This document shows, one piece after another, positions 20,069 to 28,498 of a DNA stretch of 64,000 nt. Both the position numbers and the translations under genes were made by a program. Source of the DNA: Poriferisodalis sp965116715. GTDB taxonomy: Bacteria; Actinomycetota; Acidimicrobiia; Acidimicrobiales; Poriferisodalaceae. Positions within the stretch are counted from its first letter, which is position 1, and the number at the start of each line of letters is the position of its first letter. The stretch lies in assembly GCA_965116715.1 (NCBI GenBank), contig OZ220724.1, positions 2,294,001 through 2,358,000 on the forward strand, in the 5' to 3' direction. The notes beneath the pieces are model-generated. The model was not told the origin of the DNA. It searched no databases and was given only the letters and a program-made list of their open reading frames with translations.

Positions 20069-21180
20069 CCCCCCTGAGCGCCGACGCCTCTGAGGGCGCT
20101 GAGACCGCTGACGGTGCTCGCGGCACCGCCGGGCGAGCGCCGCTGTCGTACGAGCAGGCCGGTGTGAGCATCGCAGCAGGAGACGAAGCGGTCCGCCGGC
20201 TGGCACCGCTCGCCCGCAGCACGTTCCGGCCGGAGGTGCTGAGCGATATCGGAGCGTTCGGGGCGGTCACCGCCCTTCCGGCGGGATACGACGAACCGGT
20301 GCTGGTCAGTGCCAACGACGGCGCCGGCACCAAGCCCCTCATTGCCGCGGCACTCGGCCGCTGGGACACGATCGGCGTCGACGTGGTGGCGATGTGCGTC
20401 GACGACATCGTCACGCTGCGCGCGGAGCCGCTGCTGTTCCACGATCAGATCACCGCCGGTCGTCTCGATCCTGCCGTCGCGGAGGCCATCGTGATTGGCC
20501 TCGCCGCCGGCTGCCGCAGCGCCGGCTGCGCGCTGGTCGGCGGTGAGCTGGCCGAGCATCCCGACGCACTCGCTGCGGGCGACGTGGACATCGCCGGCTT
20601 CGCGGTCGGCGTGGCAGAACGGCGACAGGTGCCGCAGCCGCTCGGTCCCGACGTGCTCACGCTGGTGGGCCTCGCGTCCGGCGGCTTGCGCTGCAACGGC
20701 TACAGCCTCGCCCGGCGAGTTCTGCTCGGCAGCACGGCGTCTGCTTCGGCGCTCGAGAGGTCCGCCTGGCCGGGTGCCGATCACTCGCTGGGCGAAGAGT
20801 TGCTGCGACCATCGGTCATCTACGCCCCTGCGGTGCTGGAGATGTTCGCTGCCTGCGATGCGCGTGCCGCTGCACATATCACCGGCGGGGGACTGGCGGC
20901 CAACGTGGCCCGCATGCTGGGACCGTCCGCGGACGCCGTGCTGCAGCGCGGCACCTGGCCGGAGCCCGAGATCTTCGACCAGATCGCCCGCACAGGTCCG
21001 GTGACGTCCGGCGAGATGGAGCGCGTCTTCAATCTGGGCATCGGCATGGTGGCTGCTGTCCCTCCGTCGCACGCGACCGCCGCGATCGAGGTGGCGCACG
21101 AAGCCGGTCACAAGGCTTGGGTGATCGGGGAGATCCGGCCGGGCACCGGCCGCGCTCACCTGGTCAGGCCTGACGGCTGA
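20065..21180 (+). CDS. purM: AIR synthetase
   Basis: Phosphoribosylformylglycinamidine cyclo-ligase (371 aa), closing the imidazole ring. Signatures: SYEQAGVSIAAGDEAV, NDGAGTKPLIA, GVDVVAMCVDDI, GGELAEHP and ITGGGLAANVARML. The start overlaps the purF stop (ATGA). It is the last gene of the purine block; purN, purH and purK are not present in the window. Confidence 0.96.
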   Translation: MTPLSADASEGAETADGARGTAGRAPLSYEQAGVSIAAGDEAVRRLAPLARSTFRPEVLSDIGAFGAVTALPAGYDEPVLVSANDGAGTKPLIAAALGRWDTIGVDVVAMCVDDIVTLRAEPLLFHDQITAGRLDPAVAEAIVIGLAAGCRSAGCALVGGELAEHPDALAAGDVDIAGFAVGVAERRQVPQPLGPDVLTLVGLASGGLRCNGYSLARRVLLGSTASASALERSAWPGADHSLGEELLRPSVIYAPAVLEMFAACDARAAAHITGGGLAANVARMLGPSADAVLQRGTWPEPEIFDQIARTGPVTSGEMERVFNLGIGMVAAVPPSHATAAIEVAHEAGHKAWVIGEIRPGTGRAHLVRPDG

Positions 21181-21261
21181 CCGGAGCAAAATCAGGCGCC
21201 TCGGCCCAATACCCTGCCTGCCCATTATCCGGCCAGCGCCCCCGGCGCGCCAGGAGCACCG

Positions 21262-22677
21262 ATGACTGCCACCGCGGGGTCGCGACCCACCGCTGCCTAT
21301 TCCGCCACGCTCGAAGTCGAGCTGGCCCACCAGCCCGGCACGCTCGGCCGGCTGTGCACCGCAATCGGCGACGTAGGCGGCAACATCCAGAGCCTCGACG
21401 GCTTCACCATCACCCAGGGCACCTTGCGCCAGCACATCGTGGTGGACGCGTCCAGCGAGCAGCACATCGTCCAGATCTGCGACGCAGTCAACGGGCTCGA
21501 AGGCATCACCGTCATCGCTGCGCTTGATCGCACCTTCGAATTGCACGCCGGCGGCAAGCTCGAGACGGTCACTCGCATCCCCCTGCGCAATGCAGATGAC
21601 CTCTCGATGGCCTATACGCCCGGCGTGGCTCGTGTGTGCCGTGCGATTGCCGACGAGCCCGATCGCGTTCACGACCTGACCATCAAGGGCAACACGGTCG
21701 CCATCGTCAGCGACGGCACGGCCGTGCTGGGTCTCGGCGACATTGGCCCGGCCGCGGCGATGCCGGTCATGGAGGGCAAGGCGCTGCTGTTCAAGGAGTT
21801 CGCCGGGGTGGATGCGTTCCCGATCTGCCTCGACGTCAACGAGCCTGACGAGATCGTGGAGACGGTGATTCGGCTGGCGCCCACCTTCGGCGGCATCAAT
21901 CTGGAGGACATTGCGGCGCCCGGCGCGTTCGAGGTCGAGGAGGCGCTGCGCGCCGCACTCGACATTCCCGTGTTCCACGACGATCAGCACGGCACCGCCG
22001 TGGTTGCGCTGGCGGCGCTCGAGAACTCGGCGCGCATCGTGGGCAAGGAGCTGGCGAACCTGCGCTGCGTCATCCTGGGGGCGGGTGCCGCGGGGGTTGC
22101 GACGGCCAAGATCCTGCTGGGCGCCGGCATCGGCGACGTGATCGCCTGCGACCGCAAGGGCACGATCCATCCGGGTCGCAGCGAGCTGAACCACGCCAAG
22201 GAATGGCTGGCGGTCAACACCAACGCCGAGCGCATCGCCGGCTCGGTGTCCGATGCCATGGTGGGCGCCGACGTGTTCCTGGGTCTCAGCGGTCCGGGGC
22301 TCATCACCCGGGACGATGTGGGTTCGATGGCGGATCGACCGATCGTGTTCGCGATGGCCAATCCCGATCCCGAGATCCTGCCCGACGACATCGGCGACAT
22401 CGCCGCGGTGGTGGCGACCGGCCGCAGCGACTACCCCAACCAGATCAACAACGTGCTGGCGTTCCCCGGAATCTTCCGCGGCGCCTTCGATGCGGGCGCC
22501 ACCGACATCACCGAGAACATGAAGATCGCAGCGGCCGAGGCCATCGCTGCAGGCGTCTCCAGCGACGATCTGAGTCCCGACCTGGTCATCCCCACAGCCT
22601 TCGACCGCTCAGTAGTCCCCGCAGTAGCCAAAGCAGTAGCTACAGCCGCCCACCAAGACCAAGTGACGCGTCGCTAA
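21262..22677 (+). CDS. NAD(P)-dependent malic enzyme with N-terminal ACT domain
   Basis: Oxidative decarboxylation of malate to pyruvate (471 aa). Residues about 14-90 form an ACT domain (VELAHQPGTLGRLCTAIGDVGGNI), a likely allosteric site for a small ligand. The catalytic part has MAYTPGVARVC, GDIGPAAAMPVMEGKA, FHDDQHGTAVV, the nucleotide fold VILGAGAAGVA, and NYxNQINNV-like DYPNQINNVLAFPG. CAGGAG lies about 7 nt before ATG 21262. Cofactor preference cannot be read with certainty. Confidence 0.93.
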   Translation: MTATAGSRPTAAYSATLEVELAHQPGTLGRLCTAIGDVGGNIQSLDGFTITQGTLRQHIVVDASSEQHIVQICDAVNGLEGITVIAALDRTFELHAGGKLETVTRIPLRNADDLSMAYTPGVARVCRAIADEPDRVHDLTIKGNTVAIVSDGTAVLGLGDIGPAAAMPVMEGKALLFKEFAGVDAFPICLDVNEPDEIVETVIRLAPTFGGINLEDIAAPGAFEVEEALRAALDIPVFHDDQHGTAVVALAALENSARIVGKELANLRCVILGAGAAGVATAKILLGAGIGDVIACDRKGTIHPGRSELNHAKEWLAVNTNAERIAGSVSDAMVGADVFLGLSGPGLITRDDVGSMADRPIVFAMANPDPEILPDDIGDIAAVVATGRSDYPNQINNVLAFPGIFRGAFDAGATDITENMKIAAAEAIAAGVSSDDLSPDLVIPTAFDRSVVPAVAKAVATAAHQDQVTRR

Positions 22678-22756
22678 ACGCCCCACAGGGCTCGCCACCA
22701 CGGCACCCCTGAAGTTGCGAGCGGGGGCGAAGCCCTTCGAGGCCGCTTGTGTCCAG

Positions 22757-22829
22757 TGGTCGGGACCGGCGTCGATCCGGTGACCTCACGCTTTTCAGGC
22801 GCGCGCTCTGCCAACTGAGCTACCCGACC
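22757..22829 (-). tRNA. tRNA-Phe (GAA)
   Basis: A 73-nt cloverleaf: acceptor GGTCGGG/CCCGACC, D-stem GCTC/GAGC, anticodon loop CTGAAAA (GAA), T-stem ACCGG/CCGGT. The discriminator is A and no CCA is encoded. It lies only one base downstream of tRNA-Asp on the minus strand. Confidence 0.95.
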
Positions 22830-22830
22830 G

Positions 22831-22905
22831 CGGTCCCGACGGGATTTGAACCCGCGACCTCTGGCTTGACAGGCCAGCGTGAACTCCAGACTTCACCACG
22901 GGACC
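22831..22905 (-). tRNA. tRNA-Asp (GTC)
   Basis: A 75-nt cloverleaf: acceptor GGTCCCG/CGGGACC, D-stem GTGA/TCAC, anticodon loop CTGTCAA (GTC), T-stem GCGGG/CCCGT with loop TTCAAAT, discriminator G. CCA is not encoded. It is first in an Asp-Phe tandem transcribed leftward. Confidence 0.95.
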
Positions 22906-22985
22906 AGTTGATTTGCTGTGTGCTTGCACCGATGTCGAGACCGGGATCTCTGCCGATGCAAGAGCAGCAACGATAGCCACCTCGG

Positions 22986-24254
22986 TCAGCAATCAGCGCC
23001 GCTGACCGCAGCGCGCAGGCGGTCGGCAAGATCACCGCGAGGCAGCACGGAAACTCCCTCGCCGCCGCACCACGCGGACAGCGCATGCAGCTCCGCTGCC
23101 AACGCCTCCAGCGTGGCGGTGGAGGCTGCTGTGCCGCTGGGCCACGACCCCGGTTCCGCCCACGACGCCGGCACTTCGAGCATCTTGCGTTCCCGGTCGA
23201 AACGCACATCGAGGCGCGCCACCAGCGCATCGTCGTGCAGGAACGGCAGCACGAAGTAGCCGTACTGCCGCTTGGCCTTGGGCGTGTAGATCTCGATGCG
23301 GTAGTGGAAGCCGAAGAGCCGCTCGGCGCGCGGCCGGTGCCACACCAGCGGGTCGAAGGGGCTCAGCAGCGCTGACCTTGAGCGTCGACGGGCCGCGCGC
23401 TGGCCGGCGGGGACATACCCCGGCCGGTCCCAGCCCTCCACTGCCACCTCGCTGAGTTGCCCGTCTGCGACGAGATCGGCGATGCGTGCAGGTGCGATGC
23501 GCTTCGGCAGACGGTGGTAGTCGATCAGATCGTCAGCGGTGGCGACCCCAAGGCACCGAGCGGCGTCTGCCAGCAGCGCCCGGTGCGCGTCGGGTTCGTC
23601 CACCACCGCCTCCACCACATCGGGGGGCAGCACCCGTTCGATCACGTCGTAGCGGCGCACGAAGCCGGCCCGTTCGGCCACGCCGACGCGGCCCGCCCAG
23701 AACAGCCACGCCAGCGCCAGTTTCCCGTTGGTGCGTGTTCCCCAGGGCCCGCGCACGCCTGGCCCCCAGTCCATCGCGACATCCAGCTCAGAGGTGGATG
23801 CGGGACCGTTGGCGGTCATCCAGTCGAGCGCCGCGGCGATCTTGGGCTGGTTGGCCTGCCCGAATCGCGCGTAGCCGCTCCACATGTCGCCGGCGGCTCC
23901 CCGTCGCATCCGCCAGCCGAACAGCGGCCAGTCGGCCACACGCACGAACGATGCTTCATGGCCCCAGTACTCGGTCAGCTCCCGGTCAGCCGCCCGGCGG
24001 GCGTACGCCGCCCGCTCCAGCAGCCCCAGCACAGCGTCGTGCGTGCCGCCCATCCGGGCTCGCAGCACCAGCAGGTGCGAGCGCGCCAGCACGTTGACGG
24101 CATCGATCTGCAGCAGGCCCATGCAGCCCATGGCCCGTCGCAGATGCCGAACGTCCAGTCGTGCGGTCGGCAGCGGCGCGGCAAGCCCCTGGGCGCTGAT
24201 GGCGAGCCGTCTTGCCGCCCGCAGGCTCAGGCGAGCCGGCCGCGCCGTGGTCAT
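22986..24254 (-). CDS. YcaQ/AlkX-type DNA glycosylase (HTH_42 winged-helix protein)
   Basis: A 422-residue protein of the family to which E. coli YcaQ and Streptomyces AlkZ belong; members excise crosslinked or bulky alkylated bases (family knowledge). The catalytic QxD motif is present as Gln49-Ile-Asp51 in LLQIDAVN. Further family blocks are EYWGHEASFV, the LLSPFDPLVWHR region and KRQYGYFVLP. The pattern fits the AlkX/YcaQ subgroup more than AlkZ, but specificity is not provable here. It stands alone between the tRNA pair and the ribosomal protein genes. Confidence 0.88.
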   Translation of the reverse strand: MTTARPARLSLRAARRLAISAQGLAAPLPTARLDVRHLRRAMGCMGLLQIDAVNVLARSHLLVLRARMGGTHDAVLGLLERAAYARRAADRELTEYWGHEASFVRVADWPLFGWRMRRGAAGDMWSGYARFGQANQPKIAAALDWMTANGPASTSELDVAMDWGPGVRGPWGTRTNGKLALAWLFWAGRVGVAERAGFVRRYDVIERVLPPDVVEAVVDEPDAHRALLADAARCLGVATADDLIDYHRLPKRIAPARIADLVADGQLSEVAVEGWDRPGYVPAGQRAARRRSRSALLSPFDPLVWHRPRAERLFGFHYRIEIYTPKAKRQYGYFVLPFLHDDALVARLDVRFDRERKMLEVPASWAEPGSWPSGTAASTATLEALAAELHALSAWCGGEGVSVLPRGDLADRLRAAVSGADC

Positions 24255-24293
24255 GCCGCGCCCAGCTAGCGAAGCACCGGACCGCGGCGCCGG

Positions 24294-24458
24294 TCAGCGT
24301 TCTTCGCGGAAGATGACGTGCCGGCGCAGCACCGGGTCGTACTTGCGAAGCTCGATCCGGTCGCGGGTGTTCGTCTTGTTCTTGCGAGTCGAGTACGTGT
24401 AGCCGGTGCCCTCGGTGGACTTGAGCTTGATGACGGGACGCTTGTCGCTCTTGGGCAT
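24294..24458 (-). CDS. rpmG: 50S ribosomal protein L33
   Basis: bL33 of 54 aa (MPKSDKRPVIKLKSTEGTGY…, ending LRRHVIFREER). It lacks the CxxC pairs, so it is the zinc-free paralogue class. The start overlaps the rpmB stop by one base (TGATG), so the two are translated together. Confidence 0.95.
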   Translation of the reverse strand: MPKSDKRPVIKLKSTEGTGYTYSTRKNKTNTRDRIELRKYDPVLRRHVIFREER

Positions 24459-24694
24459 CAGACCTTCTCCCCACGACGGCGCAGATCAGCCACTACCGAC
24501 TCGATGCCGCGCTTGTTGATGGTCTTGATGCCCTTGGCGCTGACGGTCAGCGTGACCCAGCGACTCTCGTTGGGCACCCAGAACCGTTTCCGCTGGATGT
24601 TCGGCTTGAACCAGCGCTTCGTCCGCCGATGCGAGTGCGACACGTTGAAGCCCGAGTGCGGCCGGCGGCCGGTGACTTGGCAGATGTTGCTCAT
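24458..24694 (-). CDS. rpmB: 50S ribosomal protein L28
   Basis: bL28 of 78 aa starting MSNICQVTGRRPHSGFNVSH and continuing with HRRTKRWFKPNIQRKRFWV. ATG 24694 is preceded by AGGGAG about 11 nt upstream; the longer frame to 24736 has no family support. It forms an rpmB-rpmG pair with the next gene. Only one zinc-type cysteine (Cys5) is present. Confidence 0.96.
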   Translation of the reverse strand: MSNICQVTGRRPHSGFNVSHSHRRTKRWFKPNIQRKRFWVPNESRWVTLTVSAKGIKTINKRGIESVVADLRRRGEKV

Positions 24695-24765
24695 GCGAAG
24701 CAGCTCCCTGCGGGTGGGCTTAACAGCGGCGCACAAGGCTACCGACCGGTCCGGTGCCAGCGCAC

Positions 24766-25851
24766 TCAGCCGGCCGCCAGCCGGGGGATGATCTCGTTGC
24801 CGACGCCTTCGAGCACCTCGTAGCGAGGGTCGAAGTTGGGCAAAATCATGATCTGGTCGAGCCCTCGCTCGCCCAAGTCCGCCAGCCGTTCGGTGACCTG
24901 ATCGGCAGTGCCCACGATGCAGGTGGCGTCGATGAGCTCATCGGTGAGAAACCGCGCCTCGGTGGGCAGCACCCAGCAGTTGTGGCCGGCGTGGATCCGC
25001 TGGTGGATGCGCTCGGGGTCGGTGTCGTCGAGCATCGCGCAGTACTCGTCCCAAACCTCCTCCAGGCGAGCTCCGGGCGACCGGCCGAACTGCCGGTACT
25101 GGTCGTAGGAATAGTGCAGCGACGCCATGGCGAAGGCACCCGCCTCGTGGTGCACCCGCTCGCGCTGGCTCGCCAGCGTCTCGCCGTCGTCGAGGATCAC
25201 GATGGTCGTCAGCGAGCACATCAGGTAATCGCTGCGGTCGATCGTGCGGCCGTCAGCCGCCGCACCTTCCTCGATGTACTCCCACACGCGCGCCGTGGCG
25301 GAGCCGTCAGGCGGCACCGAGAGCACCGCGCCGTCGCCGTAGCGGCCGGCCAAGCCCAGCGAACGCGGCCCAAAGCCCGACACGTACAGCGGGATCGGGT
25401 CGTCGAAGTTCACGAAACCCTTGTCCGGCATGATGTGGCGGATCGGCTGAGCGCTGCCGCCGAAGTGGTGCATGGCTTCCTCGCCGCGCAGCAGCGGGCG
25501 CAGCGCCGCCAGGTACTGGTCGAACTCGGCGATGCGCTGGGGCTTGTGCCCCATGATCCGCATCGCCGTGTTGCCGGTGCCGATGCCGAGAAACGTCCGC
25601 CCGGGCGCGAGCGCATTGATCGTGGCAATCGAAGCGGCGGTCACCGGTGCCGGCCGCGTGCCCGAGACCGACACGCCGGTGCCGAGCTGGATGGTGCTGG
25701 TTCGCTCGGCGGCGAGCGCCAGGGTGGCGTAGCAGTCCGACCACAGCATGTGACTGTCGGCGAACCAGGCGTGCGTGTAGCCCAGTTCCTCGGCCCGCTC
25801 GACGTAGTCGAGATCGCCGATGTGCGATGCGATGCAAATCCCCAAGTCCAT
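24766..25851 (-). CDS. LLM-class flavin/F420-dependent oxidoreductase
   Basis: Luciferase-like TIM-barrel enzyme (361 aa). Typical features: the N-terminal GICIASHIGDLDYVERAEELGY, TSTIQLGTGVSV, APGRTFLGIGTGNTA and IPLYVSGFGPRSLGLAGRYGDG. The GTGNTA block resembles F420-dependent members such as the methylene-tetrahydromethanopterin reductase-like group. The substrate is unknown. It is monocistronic in appearance, between rpmB and a divergent NUDIX gene. Confidence 0.88.
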   Translation of the reverse strand: MDLGICIASHIGDLDYVERAEELGYTHAWFADSHMLWSDCYATLALAAERTSTIQLGTGVSVSGTRPAPVTAASIATINALAPGRTFLGIGTGNTAMRIMGHKPQRIAEFDQYLAALRPLLRGEEAMHHFGGSAQPIRHIMPDKGFVNFDDPIPLYVSGFGPRSLGLAGRYGDGAVLSVPPDGSATARVWEYIEEGAAADGRTIDRSDYLMCSLTTIVILDDGETLASQRERVHHEAGAFAMASLHYSYDQYRQFGRSPGARLEEVWDEYCAMLDDTDPERIHQRIHAGHNCWVLPTEARFLTDELIDATCIVGTADQVTERLADLGERGLDQIMILPNFDPRYEVLEGVGNEIIPRLAAG

Positions 25852-25927
25852 GACGGTTCCCCGTTGTCGGTCCGGCCGGCCCTTGACATGTGCGTTCCGG
25901 CCGGCGCGGACACGCTAGACACGAACC

Positions 25928-26467
25928 GTGGCATCGGGTGAGGCGAAGTCGTCGAAGAAGGGCCGCAAGAAGGCGACCCAGGCTGCGGCCACGCAGGTCA
26001 CCACGAAGACTCGCCGGCGACACGCCGAGCGGGGCCGCTACTCCAATGCGCCCGTCGACCGGGCAGCCGGCGGAGTCGTCTGCCACGACGGCGCCGTGCT
26101 GGTGGTGCACCGGCCGCGGTACGACGACTGGTCGTTGCCGAAGGGCCACCTCAACCGGGGCGAGTCCTGGGAGGAGGCGGCCCTCCGCGAGGTCCGCGAG
26201 GAAACGGGCGTGCGATGCGCGATCACGTCTGCGCCCTACCCGGTCAGCTACCTGATCGCCAGCGGGGTGCCCAAGCTGGTGCTCTTCTATGCGATGGCCC
26301 CGACCAAGGTGCCCAAGCGGCTCACCGGCGACCCGAGCGAGGTCGACGAGGTGGCTTGGTGGGACATCGCCGACGCCGTGCGGGCATTGAGCTATCCCTC
26401 AGAGCGCGACGCCTGCTCGGCGCTCACCATCCCCCACCTGCGCCGCCGCAGCTCCGCCGCTAGCTAG
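25928..26467 (+). CDS. NUDIX hydrolase
   Basis: A 179-residue NUDIX protein. The NUDIX box is complete: G-x5-E-x7-REVREETGV within GHLNRGESWEEAALREVREE. A lysine/arginine-rich N-terminal tail of about 35 residues (KSSKKGRKKATQ…) precedes the fold. The PKGHLNRGE context resembles MutT/Ap4A hydrolase-like members, but the substrate cannot be assigned. GTG 25928 has TAGACA 6 nt upstream, suggesting a leaderless mRNA. Confidence 0.88.
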   Translation: MASGEAKSSKKGRKKATQAAATQVTTKTRRRHAERGRYSNAPVDRAAGGVVCHDGAVLVVHRPRYDDWSLPKGHLNRGESWEEAALREVREETGVRCAITSAPYPVSYLIASGVPKLVLFYAMAPTKVPKRLTGDPSEVDEVAWWDIADAVRALSYPSERDACSALTIPHLRRRSSAAS

Positions 26468-26491
26468 GACAGGTCGGAATAGCGACACTAC

Positions 26492-26558
26492 AAATAGAAG
26501 CCGCATGACCAGAAAATAGAATTTCATAATTCAAGAAATAGAAGTCCCCTGCTAGACT
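26492..26558 (+). promoter_or_regulatory. Triple AAATAGAA repeats (22-bp period) and -10 box before the DUF4143 ATPase
   Basis: AAATAGAA occurs three times at 26492, 26514 and 26536, exactly 22 bp apart, in an AT-rich stretch that contrasts with its surroundings. TAGACT at 26553-26558 is a -10 box just upstream of the ATG. The phasing (two helical turns) suggests binding of a protein on one face of the DNA. Confidence 0.55.
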
Positions 26559-26566
26559 CGATGGCG

Positions 26567-27751
26567 ATGCTGAGCAGGAGGATTGCAGACGACCAGCGCG
26601 ACTCGCTGCTGCATCGCCGCCTGGTTGCCTATCCGGCGGTTGCGCTGGTCGGGCCGCGCCAGTGCGGCAAGACCACGCTCGCCCAGTCGCTCGCCGCCCG
26701 CTACTACGACATGGAGCTGGAATCTGACCGCCTGCGGCTGGATCTCGAGTGGGCCGAAATAGCTGCAGGCGAAGAGCTGGTCGTCATCGACGAGGCCCAA
26801 GCCGCGCCGGAGATCTTTCCGCGCTTGCGCAGCACCATCGACGCCGACCGCCGCCGTCACGGGCGGTATCTGCTGCTGGGCTCCATCTCGCCGTCGCTCA
26901 TGAAGAACGTCTCGGAGTCGCTTGCGGGCCGCCTCAGTGTGGTGGAGCTGACTCCGCTGTCGTGGCTGGAGCTGACCGGCGAATGCCGCGAGCGGCTCTG
27001 GCCTTTCGGTGGCTTCCCGGACGGCGGGGTGCTTGACAGCCCAGGTTTTCCCGACTGGCAGCACGACTACCTGAGCCTGCTTGCACAGCGGGACCTGCCG
27101 TCGTGGGGCCTGCCCGCAACCGCTCGCACCACCCAGCGGCTCTTCGATCTGCTCGCAGCTTCTCACGCGCAGCAGTGGAATGCGAGCGAGATCGGTCGCA
27201 GCCTCGGGCTCTCCTATCACACTGTGAACGCATACGTGGACTACTTGGAAGGAGCATTCCTGCTCAGGCGCCTTCCCGCCTATCACGCCAACGCCCGCAA
27301 GCGGCTCACGAAACGGCCGAAGATCTACTGGCGAGACAGCGGCCTGCTGCACGCCCTGTGGGGCGCCGACACCGCATCGGATCTGTTGTCCCATCCGATG
27401 GTGGGCGCGAGCTGGGAGGGGTATGTCATCGACCAAGTGCTCACTGCCTTGCAGCAGGTTGGGAGAAGGTTCAGTGCCTCGCATCTCCGCACAGTCGACG
27501 GCCGCGAGATCGACCTGCTCGTCAATGTCGAACGTGAACTGTGGGCCGTGGAGATCAAGCTCACCACCAATCCCAGCCGCGCCGATATGGCCCGCCTCAA
27601 CGAAGCCGCAGACCTGATCGGCGCCCAACGGCGTTTCCTCGTCACCAGAAGCGTCGAGACAGCCGACAGCGGCACGCAAACTGTCTGCGATCTCGCCCAT
27701 ATGGTCGCCTATGCGGGCAAGGCGTCAGTCTCTCCCCAGAGCACCGACTGA
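26567..27751 (+). CDS. AAA ATPase with DUF4143 domain
   Basis: A 394-residue P-loop protein: Walker A LVGPRQCGKTTL, Walker B LVVIDEAQ, then the DUF4143 winged-helix/nuclease-like half (SLGLSYHTVNAYVDYLEGAFLLRRL; later DGREIDLLVNVERELWAVEIK). The last segment, D…EIK, resembles a restriction-endonuclease-like core. Such proteins are widespread and often duplicated in accessory DNA; their role is not established. ATG 26567 lies 8 nt after TAGACT; ATG 26561 would add two residues. The promoter carries three phased repeats. Confidence 0.85.
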   Translation: MLSRRIADDQRDSLLHRRLVAYPAVALVGPRQCGKTTLAQSLAARYYDMELESDRLRLDLEWAEIAAGEELVVIDEAQAAPEIFPRLRSTIDADRRRHGRYLLLGSISPSLMKNVSESLAGRLSVVELTPLSWLELTGECRERLWPFGGFPDGGVLDSPGFPDWQHDYLSLLAQRDLPSWGLPATARTTQRLFDLLAASHAQQWNASEIGRSLGLSYHTVNAYVDYLEGAFLLRRLPAYHANARKRLTKRPKIYWRDSGLLHALWGADTASDLLSHPMVGASWEGYVIDQVLTALQQVGRRFSASHLRTVDGREIDLLVNVERELWAVEIKLTTNPSRADMARLNEAADLIGAQRRFLVTRSVETADSGTQTVCDLAHMVAYAGKASVSPQSTD

Positions 27752-27763
27752 CCGGTTCGGGCT

Positions 27764-27781
27764 CTCATCGGTTTCTCATCG
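27764..27781 (+). promoter_or_regulatory. Direct repeat, possible response-regulator site
   Basis: CTCATCG-gttt-CTCATCG: two identical heptamers with an 11-bp period, 22 bp upstream of the response-regulator start. OmpR-family regulators often bind direct repeats of about 10-11 bp, so autoregulation is possible. Confidence 0.35.
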
Positions 27782-27802
27782 AGCGCAGCGCACAATGAAC
27801 CC

Positions 27803-28498
27803 ATGAGCGCCCGCGTAGCGGTCGTCGACGACGACCAGCGCATCCGAGCGGCCTTGCGGCGCGCGTTGCAGCTCGAGGGCTATGACGTGCTCGAGGGCAG
27901 CGACGGTCTCGAGGGCGAGGCGCTCGCCGGCCGGGCAGACGTGATGGTGCTGGATGCCACCATGCCGAACCTGGGCGGGTTCGAGCTGTGCCGCCGCCTG
28001 CGCGCCGCCGGGAGCCGTCTGCCGATCCTGCTGCTGACGGCCCGGGGCGCCACCGCGGATCGGGTGGAAGGCCTCGATGCCGGCGCGGACGACTACCTGC
28101 CGAAGCCGTTCGCGCTCGACGAGCTGCTGGCTCGATTGCGAGCGCTGCTGCGCCGGAATTCCGATGGCTCCTCGCCGGCAGGGGGTGAGCAGCTCGCGTG
28201 CGCGGGCATCGTGCTCGACACGGCCAGCTACGAGGTCACCTGCGCCGGCGAACCCGTTTCGCTGACCCATACCGAGCATCGGCTGCTGGAGCTGTTCCTG
28301 CGCAACCCCGGTCGCGTCCTGGGCCGCGACGAGATCTACGACACGGTGTGGGGCTACGACGCATCGCTGGCCTCGAACTCATTGGAGGTCTACGTCGGCT
28401 ACCTGCGACGCAAGCTCGCGGCGGCGGCAGCGGGCGCCGGCGGCAACAGCCCCATTCGGACCGTTCGGGGCGTGGGCTACGTGCTGCGGAATCCATGA
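27803..28498 (+). CDS. OmpR-family response regulator
   Basis: A 231-residue two-component regulator. The receiver domain has the acidic pocket VVDDDQ, phospho-acceptor Asp51 in VMVLDATMP, Thr in LLLTARG and Lys in LPKPFAL. The C-terminal winged helix has LTHTEHRLLELFLRNPGRVLGRDE and the ending RTVRGVGYVLR. It resembles MprA/TcrA-type regulators. The kinase gene overlaps by ATGA, so they form one operon. A direct repeat sits just upstream of the start. Confidence 0.93.
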   Translation: MSARVAVVDDDQRIRAALRRALQLEGYDVLEGSDGLEGEALAGRADVMVLDATMPNLGGFELCRRLRAAGSRLPILLLTARGATADRVEGLDAGADDYLPKPFALDELLARLRALLRRNSDGSSPAGGEQLACAGIVLDTASYEVTCAGEPVSLTHTEHRLLELFLRNPGRVLGRDEIYDTVWGYDASLASNSLEVYVGYLRRKLAAAAAGAGGNSPIRTVRGVGYVLRNP

